Shown here piece by piece: positions 46,201 to 59,179 of a DNA stretch of 64,000 bases; position 1 is the first letter of the stretch; the number at the start of each line of letters is the position of its first letter. The stretch covers positions 248,001-312,000 of the forward strand of contig JASFXZ010000008.1 of assembly GCA_032209605.1 (NCBI GenBank), given 5' to 3'. Source of the DNA: Mactromeris polynyma (Eukaryota; Mollusca; Bivalvia; Venerida; Mactridae). The notes beneath the pieces were generated by a model. The model did no database searches. It was not told where the DNA came from and saw only the letters and a program-made list of their open reading frames with translations. Both the position numbers and the translations under genes were made by a program.

Positions 46201-46966
46201 CTTTTAATGATAGTTATTACTTTGAAACGTTCATTGGTTGAATAGCCAAGAGATCGATGAACTTACGACAATATCCATAGTTACGTATTTCATTAGGGCA
46301 TTCCTTTTATTCTTCTTGGTTTACAAGACCGGCGAACGCATTTTTCCGAAATTTGGAAAAAAAAGAAAAATACATAATATTGCATTTTTATTTTGCCCGA
46401 TAGCCATAAAACCTAAAATAACCGTAACTCACAAATACCCTCTATATAATTTAATATTAATTGTAGAGACTTCTATCAAAATAGTCCGTTCAAGTTGCAC
46501 CAACACTATTTTGGATCAACCCTCGTGTGTCACACATGCCGGGTTACCTAATAAGAAACTGAAGACGAAGTTCACAACGCTCTCAGAAAGAATATAGTCG
46601 CGATTTATACAATTAAGTATTAAAATGGACATGATGATATTTTAACATAAGGACAACGCAACGCATACGCTACTTTCGCGGCAGTTTTTGAAACATGAAA
46701 TCTTCGCCGATTTAAATTTAAGGACAGATGGCGCTGCAGTCAATGTATTATACCGGAATGTAAATTACATTGGCCGGTCACATGTTTATCGAAGCGAAAT
46801 ACAATTGAATGGTAAATATGCACGTAACCATGCATGCATGGTGGTGGCAATGGGTGAAAAGTCAATTGGACGAATTTTGTTATGAATATAACATTTTTCA
46901 TTCACTCTATGTTTGCGACATCACCAAAACTGTTTACAATATTGTTTTCCACATTTGTACTTGATT
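43212..46966. other. No supported gene
   Basis: At 46076-46191 an ATG frame (MRIMKTLNEVTASHDYC...) ends in AACG|GTAAGTTG. It could be a first exon but has no partner. The longest non-repeat open frame of the window, 119 codons at 46238-46597, starts at TTG and has no ATG at all. Confidence 0.35.
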
Positions 46967-46968
46967 AG

Positions 46969-47360
46969 TAGTGATGGAAATTCGGATAATTTCATAACCG
47001 ATTATCGGATTAGTTTGAAAACTCATAATCGATAATCGAATAGGAAATAATCGAAATATATAGCTGTTTGGTATAAGTAAAATGCTGACACTTTATTTCA
47101 TTTATACAAATTATTTATCTCTTTTTTAACTACATTTAACATCAATGTGGTTATATCATGTTATCATTCAATAGATATTTGAATACTATTGACTAGATTT
47201 AAGATTTGAAAGCATATCCGGGTTTTTTCTTTAAAATTTGAATATTTATAATCTCATCTTATTGAAATAACACTTCAGTCATAATTTCTGATTATAATCG
47301 ATAATTGGAGTTCATAATCGATTGTCGCGATGATCGTTCGATTAATTACACATCTTCTTC
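46969..47360. mobile_element. Possible hAT-like MITE rich in ATAATCGATTAT
   Basis: It opens 'tagtgatggaaattcggat', which recalls hAT-type TAGTGATGG ends. Near both ends it carries 'cataatcgataatcga' and its inverse. The right end ('acacatcttcttccta') matches only weakly in inverted orientation. Confidence 0.3.
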
Positions 47361-47361
47361 C

Positions 47362-50255
47362 TAGTTTTTCTTACAGCGGGTTTCGTATTAATTGTGTACA
47401 CATTCCAGTATGTTATATAAATACACCTCCGACATTTTATTCAAAGAGCTGGTTTTAATTTTAATAGTGTTTATTTGAATCAGTATGTCAGTATAATTGG
47501 AACCACTGTCATGTGGGCAACAAGCCACAAACTAGACGTTGTCCATTTATGGGAATGTACCACGCATTTTATGTGAACACTTTTTTATCTTTTACGAGGG
47601 TAATAAGTATTCGATTTAACAAATTTATTAACAATTGCTCACCGGGACATTAAATACGTAGACACTGTTATAAAGGCCACATTATCGAAAATAAATTGAA
47701 AATTAATAAAAAAATTGTCATGAACAGCTTAAACTTTGCAATTTCCAAAAAACACGTATGTTGACTTGTCATTGTATGACTTTTATAAAATGAGGTATAT
47801 GCAGAATAATTAATGATAGCTATAGTCGAAACCGCAATATAATGACAAATAAACCAACAATGTGGTAGGTGTGAAAATTGACTAAGTGCAATAGAGTTGC
47901 CATTCTCCTGACGCCAGCTGATTCAAAAGTTGGTGGTCCCGAAATTGAGAATATATTGAGAATATACGAAGAGTAAATTCTTTTCAATGTTTGCCTCATT
48001 ACGTTGATGGAAGAATCATTTACCACATGGGGTGAATTTCAAATTATAATATATTTGTATAAATCTCATCTTAAGATTGCATCAGAGAAATTTCCGGTAA
48101 TATTAACTTACTGCAGCTTCGCAGTAGACAAACACAGTTTTCTTAGACGTAATGTATTTTTGTTTTGAACTGTATGTTAATACATATTCAGCGCATCTGA
48201 TGTCTTTGAACGCTCTTCTCGCGAAATTATCTGTCTGAAAGTAAAATGTTTGCATTTGGTCTGAAGATTTTGGAGTTAATATTGAAAGCCATAAACAACT
48301 GTCTTTCTTCTAATGTGTCTTCATTATCAAACTATTTGCCAAGTCAGTTTTCAAAGTCTTTAAGAGACAAAAATAAACGTTGAACCCAGTTCGTAGCAAT
48401 GGGATAAAATATCTTTATTGTTTGAAATGTATGTTTACCTTTGTGGTTTTTGTCTTTCCGGATAAACGACGACATGAAATGTTATGGTACTTTTAATCGT
48501 GGAGATGTTTTATCAGCCAAACTTGTGTCATGTTTGGCATAGAAAATTCTTTTAAATTGACTTTAAAATGTTGAATGTGGCAAGAGACTCAGCATAAAAC
48601 ATAGGATTTAGAATTCATTAAACGTCACATGTTTAAAGTTAACATTAAGCAAAACGTAACCATCGTTCTATCTCATTTGATGTGTTCCATATTTATGAAA
48701 CTTGTAACTTGTGATTTAATCGTAGTGTTGACGGTTTTGTAAAGAAAGTATTATATTATGTTTTCCGTGAGATTATCAAACTCAATCTACAAAACGCCCG
48801 CAGGAAGTTACACCGTATTGATATATAACAACAGATAAATCGGGGAATTAATTTTGAAACTTGAGAATGCACAAGAAACCTGAAACCCTTTGGGTGTATT
48901 AAATTGTATATTATAAATAGACTCGCGTCTCGAAAAGCCGTGATTCGATTCATCTGTTTCTTATGTCACAATGATTGTAAATATTCATGCATATATTTTC
49001 TCATATTATCGTGCATTTTGGATGGGCTGCGTGTTTTGTAAGTGGCCTTTCGCGCAAGAGGTCTGCATTCCTTTTAATAGTTGAACTGAGTCCCTATACA
49101 ATGTAATATTTGTACGTCATTTTAATTTGAATATGCTATTATACCATCTTAATGTCGAAATGAAGTCTTTTGAACATAAAATCTTGACATTAATGGCTAC
49201 ACGCTCCTAAACATGAATGTCCATTATATCTTTAACACTAGTTGCATTGCTAAGTCTTGCGAATTCTTTGACCTGGTGAGATTTTCTAGTCTGTTTGTTA
49301 TATTTCAGACTTATTTCAGGTATCATAACATCACTTGTTATTCTTTAATACTCGAGTATCAAGTAAACAGGATCAGTTTAATTAGAGAACAGAAAACAAA
49401 ACAATAGAATCTTTATCTGAACTTAAAGCGTACAGAGGTCTAACTGAAAATGAGCGCAAATATTTTGATAAAGAATTTAAGCTTGTTATTCCTTCTCATT
49501 GTTTTCTATTCACTCACTCTGCACACATATCGATAGTACCGATTCTAAATCACTTTAAAATATGTCTCTTAATAATGTCACTCTTGTTCTCACTTAATTG
49601 ATCCAGTCATTTTTTTCTTATTAACGCGTTAATTCTACTGATAATAACAAGTGATATATACTCGGTTAATATTAGCTTCGTACAGAGAATAATTAATTAG
49701 TTGCCGTATAAGCATCCGCAGCAAATAGCTTATTGATTTCTCGTCGAGTGATATTTATTTAACCAGGCAAGGTTCGCCTTTGTTGTTATTATACTTCGAA
49801 GAATTATCTCATCTGAATCACGCAATCAAGTTTGTTTCCATTTGATATTAATCCAGTACCATGCCAACTAAATCAGTGGTGTGGCTAGGCTGGAAGTCAG
49901 AATAAATAATCTAAAAACGCAAAAATACGGTTAAATAATTCAAAGTTTATGTGTTTTACCTTCTCTAGACAATAAACTTTAGATGTTTTCCATCTAGATA
50001 TCATGTCTTCAGTTATTTACTCACGATTACCTTGCGTGTTTTATCAAAGAACGCACTCCTTCAATTCCAACGCTATAGAAAATTCCGTATATTCTGTTGA
50101 TCTAACGTTGCACTGCGTGATGTACAATATTAATACGACTACGAATAATTTCGCATTGGGCTCGTTTATCACTAGTTTTACTGAACCTAACGAGTTTGAA
50201 ACCGGTTTGAGACGTTCACCGTGAAGACTTGACTGATAAAAAAGCCTTGACATAT
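47362..50255. other. No supported feature
   Basis: AT-rich; scattered short frames without domains. Confidence 0.5.
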
Positions 50256-53200
50256 AAAATGAATAATGAAGTCGAACAGGAAACACCACATTCAAAGTGT
50301 ACTGCCACCACAAAAGCAGAAGTAGATGCATGCACGTTAACAGTTATAAAGGCAAACCTCATCCTTTCTGCAATGTCTATTTCAGTTTGAGGCATTGTTT
50401 CATCAAGTGGTTGTAAAAACCCATATGCATATTTTCAGAAACACAGGACAATTTTAAATCTAATGGCATTACATCGGCATTTCTGAATAGCTCCCTGCCG
50501 CAAAAACAACACTTTGAATTGTTAGAATTCGTTGCATGATATCATAGAACGTGAAGATTTTTGCGAAGATAGTTGATAATGTGTTGAAAACTTTTACGAC
50601 ATATTTTGATGCGTAACGCGCGTACAACAAACATATCCTACCATATATATAAGAAGTTGCATTCGACTATATCGATTTAATAAAAAAAATGACAAAAAAA
50701 CAACAACAAAATAGTTTTTAAAAAATCAGTATTTGCAACTAGATTCGTCTGAACCTTCAAATCCAAACGTTCCTGAATACCAACGAGTGCAACAATTTGA
50801 TTTCTGCGTTAGTCATTGTGATGCCAAAAGATAAGATACCGATAAATGTAAAATTCGGAAAAAATCGATATCAAAAACAATATGTTATTTTCTGTGTACT
50901 TTGTATCTGGCATTTCCTGATCTACTTCAATATTTATTTCTATAAACTCTTGATACTCCATGATTGTAAATTCCAGATTCTTACCTAGATCTTGCAGAAC
51001 GATACAACGTGATTTCCTTTGGTTTATTTAACTGCTAAACGTGATCTTAATTAGCTAACATTCTATCCTGAATGCTTTATTACCATGGGAGGTATTAGAG
51101 ATTTTACTTGGCTAATTAATAAAACAATAAAACGTCACATAACCAAACAGCGTTCGTGTTGTTTCAGTGAAAAGGTTATACTCAACGAAATTTCGACAAA
51201 ATACGACCGTGTATGTGTTTTTCTTTACATACAAAGTGGCGCGTTTATACTTTGTACGAGTATAGTGATCTTTAAAATAACAGGTAACATAATAACTGAC
51301 CAGATTTTTGAAACACAACTAAGTTACATCAATGCGATGATTAAAACTCATATTAATGCGATGTGAGACGCGTCCAAAATGAATGCGATGCTATTCTGTT
51401 CGACTTATATGAACCAGTTCACGATGAAAACCTGCAGTTGATTTCTTTTGTTATGGGTATCAATGAGAGGTTTCAGTTATTGTTATAAGATTGTTTGACT
51501 CAAACAAGTACTCGTAAGGTATTCGTTTATATGATAGAGCACGATAAATATAAACTTTAAACCACTTTAGTATACATTTTTAAAACATGTTTACATTTCG
51601 AAGCGAATATTTTGTATGGGCATTGAGAGAATTGTGAATCACTTAAAAACTATTTTACGTACACTATTTAGCGTTTTTGTGTTTTGTATGTGGCAGATCG
51701 ATCCACTGCTTAAAGTACATCAGATAGTGCACGACGACCTAAGGTGATCGGTCGGTGATCTGTTATAGATGCATATAGTGCTTACTAATTGATCCTTAAT
51801 CATGTTTGTTATGGTCAGTTTGGTCCAATGCGCTTGTGGCGATGACATACGCTATCAGTGTTTACAATATTTCACATTGTATATCTTAACATGTAAGTAG
51901 ATATGTAGAAGAAATGGATAGGTATAAACATCACCACTTTCTGGCTGATGAGGCCATAATTCAATGTTTTCCAAATATTTTGCTAACAAAGCAGCTGTTT
52001 TCCCTCAGAATTTTATGCTTGCTTTATATCTTCGTGAAAATATTGGTAATAAAATGAAACGTTTATTTCATGCAGTCTCACTTAGAACTTCTTGTTGTTA
52101 ATTAAATTTGTTTCAAAAGTGACTTTTTTATATCTAGTTCAATAAATCGAACTAAAAATTGAGTGTGTTTAACAGGCTGCCAAATTTTGAACTCACATAT
52201 ACATTATACGTAGAACTCATATATATATTATACGTAGAATATGCCAATGAAATATAACCGCCATTTGAAATCTACAATACTTTCACCAAAGAAGTTTAGC
52301 CGAGTACGTCAATATTTTATAAAATCGGCCCTATCGAATCTCTCGTATTATGTCTACTTTTTGGCTCTATAATATACAGTATTGTCCCACCTCTTATATT
52401 ACACCGCAAATACTTCTATTTTGCATCAATTAAAATTGTTCGGCTCAGTACGTAATTATCTAATTTTAAATATGCTTTATTCAAACAGGCTTAAATCCCA
52501 ACCCATAGTTTTAGGTTTTGGTTTTATAATTAGTCTTCATATATATGCTCATGAAGTCAGATAATGTTCTTTTGTGATAACCGTTAGTTCTCAATTTAGT
52601 TCACCACGGTAGGAAGCAATATACGTTGTTTCCTTGGTGTGTCTACTTGTGTTTCTCCAGTACCTCCTATATGTATGCACTCATTGCAATAGTGTCTGTC
52701 TCTCAGTGATGAATCGCTCGTTAACAACTAATATTGCTGATTAACAATTGTTAATTAGCTATCAATATGTATGCCATTATTTTGTGTTAGTGTAAATTGA
52801 CTTTATAATTAACAGTTCTTGGCACATTTGTCTGATGTTTACCTTGGGGCAGAACTTCTTCATGTCAGGAGGTCCTCTTTATGACATTCAGAATGCCGGT
52901 ATTGTGAAGTAACTCCACCTATACAGTCTGGAATGTCTTCAAACCCAAAGAAAGCTGATAAATTGCAATTTAATCGAATTGTGCTGGTGTGATGGAAAAA
53001 GTAAACTGAATAAATAACTGTTGAATACGTACTAGAGATAAACTAGCGATACCAGACTGTGTCTGTCACCTAATCCGAATGTTGTGAATTCAAACGTCGT
53101 TCAGGTCACAACTGCCATTTGTAAAACACCAGTGTTTATGTTTCCATTGGATGTGATTAAAGAGCTTCATTGCGTCTTTCTTAACTGTTCACACATAATG

Positions 53201-54070
53201 TTTTACAGAAAATATTCAGGTATTGAGTTACTAGACGGATACCATCAATGTTACTACATCATTTTGAATTATCGCCAGACCAAAGTATTGCGAATCATAT
53301 GATACTGCTAAGATTGTCGATAATTCAAAATTTACTGCATAACTGTAGTATTCATAAAACATTTGATGGGCTTACTGGAAGGTATTTGGTAAATAATTCA
53401 TATTATGTTAAATTTAAATGTTTAAGTCTATGTTTCCAACACTAACTTTCCTAATTCCCCAAAAGCTGCACAAGTTCAGATAAGCAGCCAGACTGAGCTG
53501 TTTATGTTTCAAAAATAAATATTAGGACTTGTCTGGTTTTCTCTAAGGTTTGATGTACTAGCATATACTTTTATCTTACAAAATATAAACGTAAAGGCGA
53601 TCGTGCGATATCGCGATATCAATAAATATATTTGGTTCATCAGTGTTCACTTCTGAGACAGCATCAGCATATATTTGTATCAACTATTGGAATTAATAGT
53701 ACATGGCGTTGCATGAAAATATGTACTTAAAGTTATTTTCGGAGATGAATTACGCAAATCACTGTATAGGTATATAAAACGGCGATGATACGTAGAATGC
53801 GCTTAGAATTATGTTCAGTCTTGTATTGAGCATCGTCTAGTTAAGTGACTTGCAACTTCATATTGTTTCCCGTCATTTCGTATGAATATTAATACAATAC
53901 AAGCTTATATACTCTTATGGCATGCCCGTTCGGGAACGTAAAAAAGTGTCCTGATCTTATGTAACCCTACATCTAAATTAAATGGAGATGTTGTCAGTTG
54001 GTTGCGAGAGAACAAGTTGGCAATCTTTGGAAATTTTGGAACTCTGGTTAGGACAACTGCTTACCATATA
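50256..54070. other. No supported gene; minor repeats
   Basis: 'acaggaaacaccacatt' at 50276 may be a RepA remnant. 'aactcatatatatattatacgtagaa' is nearly duplicated at 52189-52240. GATATCGCGATATC at 53607-53620 is a perfect palindrome. A 93-codon frame at 51085 (ATG in good context, TACCATGG) has no recognisable domain. Confidence 0.4.
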
Positions 54071-54071
54071 A

Positions 54072-54160
54072 AAAGGAAAGACTAAGTTGTTACAGGGTAT
54101 TCCACAGGCATCAGACAATGCCTCCCACAGACAGCCCGACTAAAGCTGATATAAAATTGG
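54072..54160 (-). mobile_element. RepA terminal fragment (54.1 kb)
   Basis: 'taagttgttacagggtattccac', 'cagacaatgcctcccacagacagcc' match the 3' end of RepA reversed. The rest is missing. Confidence 0.5.
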
Positions 54161-54161
54161 C

Positions 54162-54830
54162 CACCGAGGGAATCGGAATTTACAAGTTTTAAAGTAGAGT
54201 ATCTTGGTCGATGATTCGTCATGTATGCCCAGTACAACAAATGTCTTGTTGTTTTATTGGTGTGCTTCAATGAGACATTAAACCGGGATGGGCATGGTGT
54301 AACTTTTCTTTTTTTTCTTCTAAATTTATTATCTTGCAATCTGTTTCAGACACTCATGTATTGTGATTTATGTATCTAATGTACTGATTTATTTAGTTAT
54401 TATGACGCGTATACAAATGTCCTACAGTGAATGTAAAATTACTCGCCCAAAATGTCTCGAGTTATGCAGTTAAAAATATCGTCTGATGTTATGAAGTTAA
54501 AATTAACCCCTTAAGCATTTCCCTCACATTCGTTTTTTTCTTGAAGTGCACTTGGTCTGATATAGCATTACTGATTTTAAACCATATTAAGAAGCATGAA
54601 TCTTTGAAGATTGTGCTTGCCTCAGTTTCAATTGTTCATATCGGTGAATTAATGACGTTCATGGGAAATGTGCCAATCGGGTTAACCGAGTGGGCAATGT
54701 TTTCGTGGTATGATTGGTCGCACAGAAGAGGAAGCATTTCATACTTATTTCTATTTCTCTGTTCCACTTCTACAAACGCTTTCATTAAACTGCTCTACAG
54801 TTTAGAACTTAAATACACACATTTATTATG
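54162..54830. other. No supported feature
   Basis: AT-rich. A 97-codon + frame at 54541 begins at a TTG codon, is hydrophobic in parts, and is not recognised. Confidence 0.4.
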
Positions 54831-54831
54831 T

Positions 54832-55010
54832 TAGTTGGTTAGCTCAGAAAGTTGAGCTCTCGACTGCTAAGTAAGATACGTTAGAGGACGTGGGCTCGAC
54901 ATCCGGGCGAGGTGTATGTCCTTCCGTGACAATATGTCTGAAGATAATGCATCTGATGGATGCAACTGATCGCCGTATAGTATTGACATACAGTCATACT
55001 GTGACGGTGT
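54832..55010 (+). repeat. tRNA-derived SINE
   Basis: The head at about 54832-54910 carries 'ttggttagctcagaaagttgagctctcgactgctaag', close to a tRNA A-box and anticodon arm. A degenerate B box, 'gggctcgacatcc', follows about 45 bases on. The body is unrelated ('aggtgtatgtccttccgtgac...'). This is a short interspersed element rather than a working tRNA, because the T-arm is broken. Confidence 0.6.
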
Positions 55011-55061
55011 AAAGCCCAAAACAAACATATTTAGTGCAATCGAATTCGTTGAAATCTAATA

Positions 55062-55240
55062 CAGTCGGACCTCGATCATTCGAATTATTCGGGTTCGATA
55101 TTTTATTTCGAAAAAATACATGGTTTCGAATAACACATTTCTGTTCGACGTGCATAATAATGAATATAGAGACCTGGCATTTATTTCGGAGGATACCATG
55201 TATTCGGATAAAAGTTTGTCGAATAAACGAGGACCGACTG
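55062..55240. mobile_element. CAGTCGGACC-ended MITE, best copy
   Basis: 179 bases between TA (55060-55061 and 55241-55242). Left end cagtcggacctcgatcattc; right end reversed cagtcggtcctcgtttattc. Sub-terminal 'ttcgaa' and 'attcggataaaag' motifs extend the inverted symmetry inward. Confidence 0.85.
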
Positions 55241-55242
55241 TA

Positions 55243-55806
55243 TAGTAATAATCTCCATAACCTTCTAAACTTAGTATGAATTCCTAACGCTCTGATCAAA
55301 CAATTTAAGAGACAATCTGACCAGATTTCAAGATTGATTTATAACTATGGGGTTACGTCGATGATATAGCGGATGTTTTTTGTCTTAATCTGTCTATTAA
55401 AGCTACGAAATTTAAAATTCTAATCTTCGTTTCTGAAACCATGACACATTTTCTAGTCTACAAAATTCATTAAATGACATTCGTAATAAATCAACATTTG
55501 TAACTGAATTCTCAAAATGTTATCTTAAATAAAAATTGATCACACAAAATATTCACGCGCGCTTGTCGGAAATGAAATGTTACCGAGTACTTGATGGGCG
55601 TTGAAATTAAGAGAGACCAAATATAATGCGACTGTGTATCAAGAAGCCTTTCGGGAATCCTAATTCCAGAAATTATACGTATCATTCAAGAATTTTAAGG
55701 TTTATATTTGTTACAGAATGTCTCAAGTAAAACTGTTGATGTATTCTTTATCAGTTTATATTTGTCTTGTCTCCATGTGTCTTTTCGGTGCATGCGCCCT
55801 TCTATG
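55243..55806. other. No supported feature
   Basis: AT-rich; no signal. Confidence 0.5.
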
Positions 55807-55880
55807 TGAGCGCCGCTGTACGATTTCCAACCGCTCATTTAAGTGATGTCATTTCCAGAACGTCACATGTGACGTCACCA
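55807..55880 (+). repeat. CRE-bearing dispersed repeat, copy 2
   Basis: Partner of 14617-14690. It contains the perfect 16-base palindrome ACGTCACATGTGACGT at 55860-55875 and a full TGACGTCA at 55870-55877. Similarity stops sharply on both sides. Confidence 0.75.
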
Positions 55881-55881
55881 T

Positions 55882-57972
55882 GTACTAACAGTAAGCAATA
55901 TTTTCTCCATAAGGCAATATGGAAACGAAGTGACCATAATATTATGGAGTAAATATTGTTTCCCGCTTGCAAATAGTGACATTACATTTTGCGTTTACTT
56001 GAAATGACATCATTTACAGAAGAGGTTGTAAATTACACAGTAGCGCTTATGTGGCATTTCCTGCTCGACCGCTTCATTTATTTTAACAAAAGTTGGACGA
56101 GTAGCAAATATTCAGTTGCGAGTGCACAGGTTTCTTAACTAGAATTCAGGGCATCAACTGATCAGATCATTAATTGGAAAATACACTAGAATAAGGATGT
56201 AAATGTTCCTTACAGTTTCTGATAACTATTTATTCCATATGTATGACATTTAAGGGATGTTGTTAAATTCTTCTAATGATGTTCTCGAAGTATTGCATGA
56301 CAAATGGGGGTTAATAAAATATTGAGCAATCGACTGTCCGTCACCATGCCTCCTTCTCCAAATGTGAATTTAATGTAATAATATACTTAGATATTTCTAT
56401 GTCAATAAGCGTGGAGCCAAATGTTCTTGAACAGATGCATACGATACGGATTATTGCATTTATTTATGAATTGTCTCCTAAATTGTGTGTTTATTGTAAA
56501 AATGTTTAGTTTTTGTGGAATTTGAAAGTTGTTCTGTAATATGTATTCCTGATTATTTGTTGCATTGCCATGCAATTACAATGTTAAGCGCATACAAGTG
56601 ATCGAAATTCTAACATTTATGTTTGTATTGTACACGTTTCGGAAGGTGATTTTGTACAATAATCATCTTCCTATGCCATCCATTCGCTCTACAATAAGCC
56701 ATCACACACACTCATGCTCCATCGATATATAGTTGCAAGACATTCTATAAACCTTCTGAAGTGTTTCCGAGAATCAATTTATTATGGGCATCTGATTTTT
56801 TAAGTATTTAACTGAACATTTTTCAGTAATTTAAAGAAAACAATCAGAGATATTAATGCGCTAGAAATCCATAAGACCAAAAAGGAGTGCCATAGTGACA
56901 CATGTTTACAGTTTTGATTTGCTTTTGTAAGTGTTTACATGCACCTTACTATATTCTAGGTCTCCTTGTTATTTTTAGTTTACTGTGCCTTTGTATGTGG
57001 AATATCGTTCCCGATTTCATTCACTTTATATATCAAGAATCTGTTATTTAAGTAGTTTTGTGTGGTATTGCATAATTATGATGATATATAACGAATATAA
57101 TCAGGGGACCAAGATACCCGCCATCATACTTAACATTCTATACCACATATCAAGCTTTAACATCCTGTTTGTTTCTAACAAAACTGTCTTTCATAGTGTG
57201 AAAATAAATCCACCTTGATTGTTGTGTATTGCAGTTGTTTCAATACATCAAATTAGTTACAAAAATCGATAGAAGACTGCGGAAAGGCATCCAACATCAA
57301 AGCCAAGTTTACCTAAGTGGATTTCTTTGCCTAAGCGTGAAGTATGTGGCCTAATATTCGAATAATTATTAGTGTTCACCCCACCACTTAAATATTAGCT
57401 TTTTGATGTTCATATATTCGCTCTATGTTTTCTGTTTCAAGTTCTTTACTGAAACCATAACTATCTTTATAAACACTAAAATTTCCACCTGGCCAAATGT
57501 TACGTCTTTATTCCACAGTATAGTCCAAGTCTTAATTTACTGTTCATTTGTTATCCCTAAGGCTTAGATGAATGCTTTAGCAATATTTTTGAAGAGCTGA
57601 ATGCCTCAATACTTTTCTTTTTTTAATCGTTTATTTCAATTAAATCTTATGTACAATACAGAATATTTTGTCATATCAACAACATAATTATAATAATTTT
57701 AACATTTTTATGGAAATATGATATTTCGAACCATGAAGCATATAAAAAGGTGGATGAGATGTTTCAAGTCATGTATGGAGGCAGTGACTTGCGCGCGATA
57801 CTGTAACATGTAGTTATAAGAATATGATACAAACATACTTGCACTTTGCTTTACCGAAAAGTTTTGATTCAGTTAAATGCATAAATAAATCAAACAAGCG
57901 AGGTAAACAAGCAAAGTAAAAGATAGATCCCTAATACTTTGCAAACACGTGCGAGTCATCTTTTTGGTCAGA
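55882..57972. other. No supported gene; one hairpin
   Basis: 'ggaaggtgatt...aatcatcttcc' at 56641-56671 forms an 11-base stem with one G-T pair. Nothing else is recognised. Confidence 0.45.
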
Positions 57973-57975
57973 TTG

Positions 57976-58052
57976 TCCATAATAGAATCGAACCAGCATC
58001 GCACGTATCACAATGAAGATTTACAACAGTTCTAAGCGCAACACTATTTGAA
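57976..58052 (-). repeat. tRNA-derived fragment (minus strand)
   Basis: The minus strand reads 'atagtgttgcgcttagaactg...gtaaatc' and then 'gctggttcgattct', a good B box (GGTTCGATTC). The spacing is tRNA-like, but the acceptor arm does not pair. It is probably a SINE or pseudogene remnant. Confidence 0.35.
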
Positions 58053-58054
58053 TA

Positions 58055-58700
58055 ATTGCATAGAAAAAATCAAAACATAAATGATAAATCAAGAAATGTG
58101 GCAAAACGATTTATAAGTGGTTGATATCAAATTTACCAATTCTCGCCTACGCTCAGGTAGGTAATTGCAAGTATTTTATAATCTAAACAATATTCTTGAC
58201 CTAGTTGCACATACTGCATGTTTTTACATACAAGTCTGTTATTGTAATATAGACACTCGGAGATAAAACCTCACCTTTTCTGGTGATTTTTTATTTATAA
58301 TTTCTTCATTGGTAATATATATGATAGGCATTAGATAAGAGTTGCTGACTTCTTCGACATGGATTCAAATGCCCCACGAATACTTACTTACTCCACAGAC
58401 GTATAAGCATTTAATAGTTTGAATATGCGTCAAACAGTTTATACGTTTATTTAAAAAATCCTGAAGCCTTAAGCTGTTCAAATGTTCGCAATCTGGTGAA
58501 AACAATTTAGATACTGGGAACAAGGCCAGTATCAGGCTGCTTGTTTCTTTGTGCTAGATTATGCACAGTGTGTCTGTTGCTATGTACGTAATGGTTGACT
58601 GCTTTTAATGATTAGTTACTGCCTACTTAAGTCATTATATGTGTATGTGTTGGAAATCAATGACCATATAGCGGTTTAGTGTGAGGTTAGCTAGCTGCTA
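58055..58700. other. No supported feature
   Basis: AT-rich; no signal. Confidence 0.5.
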
Positions 58701-58701
58701 A

Positions 58702-59150
58702 ATTGATTTAAACCCTAAGTATTTTTACTGACAGTTCCATGGCTGTAACTCCCTGTATGGTTATTATTTCTATTTGTGTTAGATGTATGAGCGGATCTTT
58801 CACTTTATATAGTGTTCATGTTATTTTCTCCCCACTTTCGGCCTATTGTTGCCAGCTGTCTTGACTTGTCTTGTAATGTATTCCATCAATTAAATCCCCC
58901 TGTTTGTCCTCTTTGATTATCCATAATTATCCCTTAAGGTCGGCCAGGATTTTCTTGCGACCATGTTTCCCTGTATGGAGGTCTGTATGGAGAGGCAGTG
59001 TCTTATGTATGTGGCGTATGTGGCGTCCCCTGTAGCAACTTCTTATCTTATTTATTGTTACGTGTATGTATGTACTGTTGGGCATTTGGAAAGGCTTTGT
59101 ATGTGGCATTTCCTCCGCCTTTAATCATTTTATTTTGTTTTATGCTAAGA
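58702..59150 (+). mobile_element. RepA copy, longest (58.7 kb)
   Basis: Used to set the forward orientation. It runs from 'gatttaaaccctaagtatttttactgacagttcc' through 'gtgttcatgttattttctcccc', 'tttcggcctattgttgccagctgt', 'tgtcctctttgatt', 'ggtcggccagg' and 'ggtctgtatggagaggcagtgtcttatgtatgtgg' to 'ccctgtagcaacttctta'. The 'gcgcctcctcaaatgcc' segment present in other copies is deleted, and 'gtatgtggc' is locally duplicated. No coding frame is maintained. Confidence 0.75.
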
Positions 59151-59179
59151 TATCTTTCGCACTGTGTAAGCGATTTTAT

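Noticed and set aside
46238..46597. 119-codon + frame, longest outside repeats
   Set aside because: It begins at TTG, contains no ATG, and has no flanking splice signals of note.
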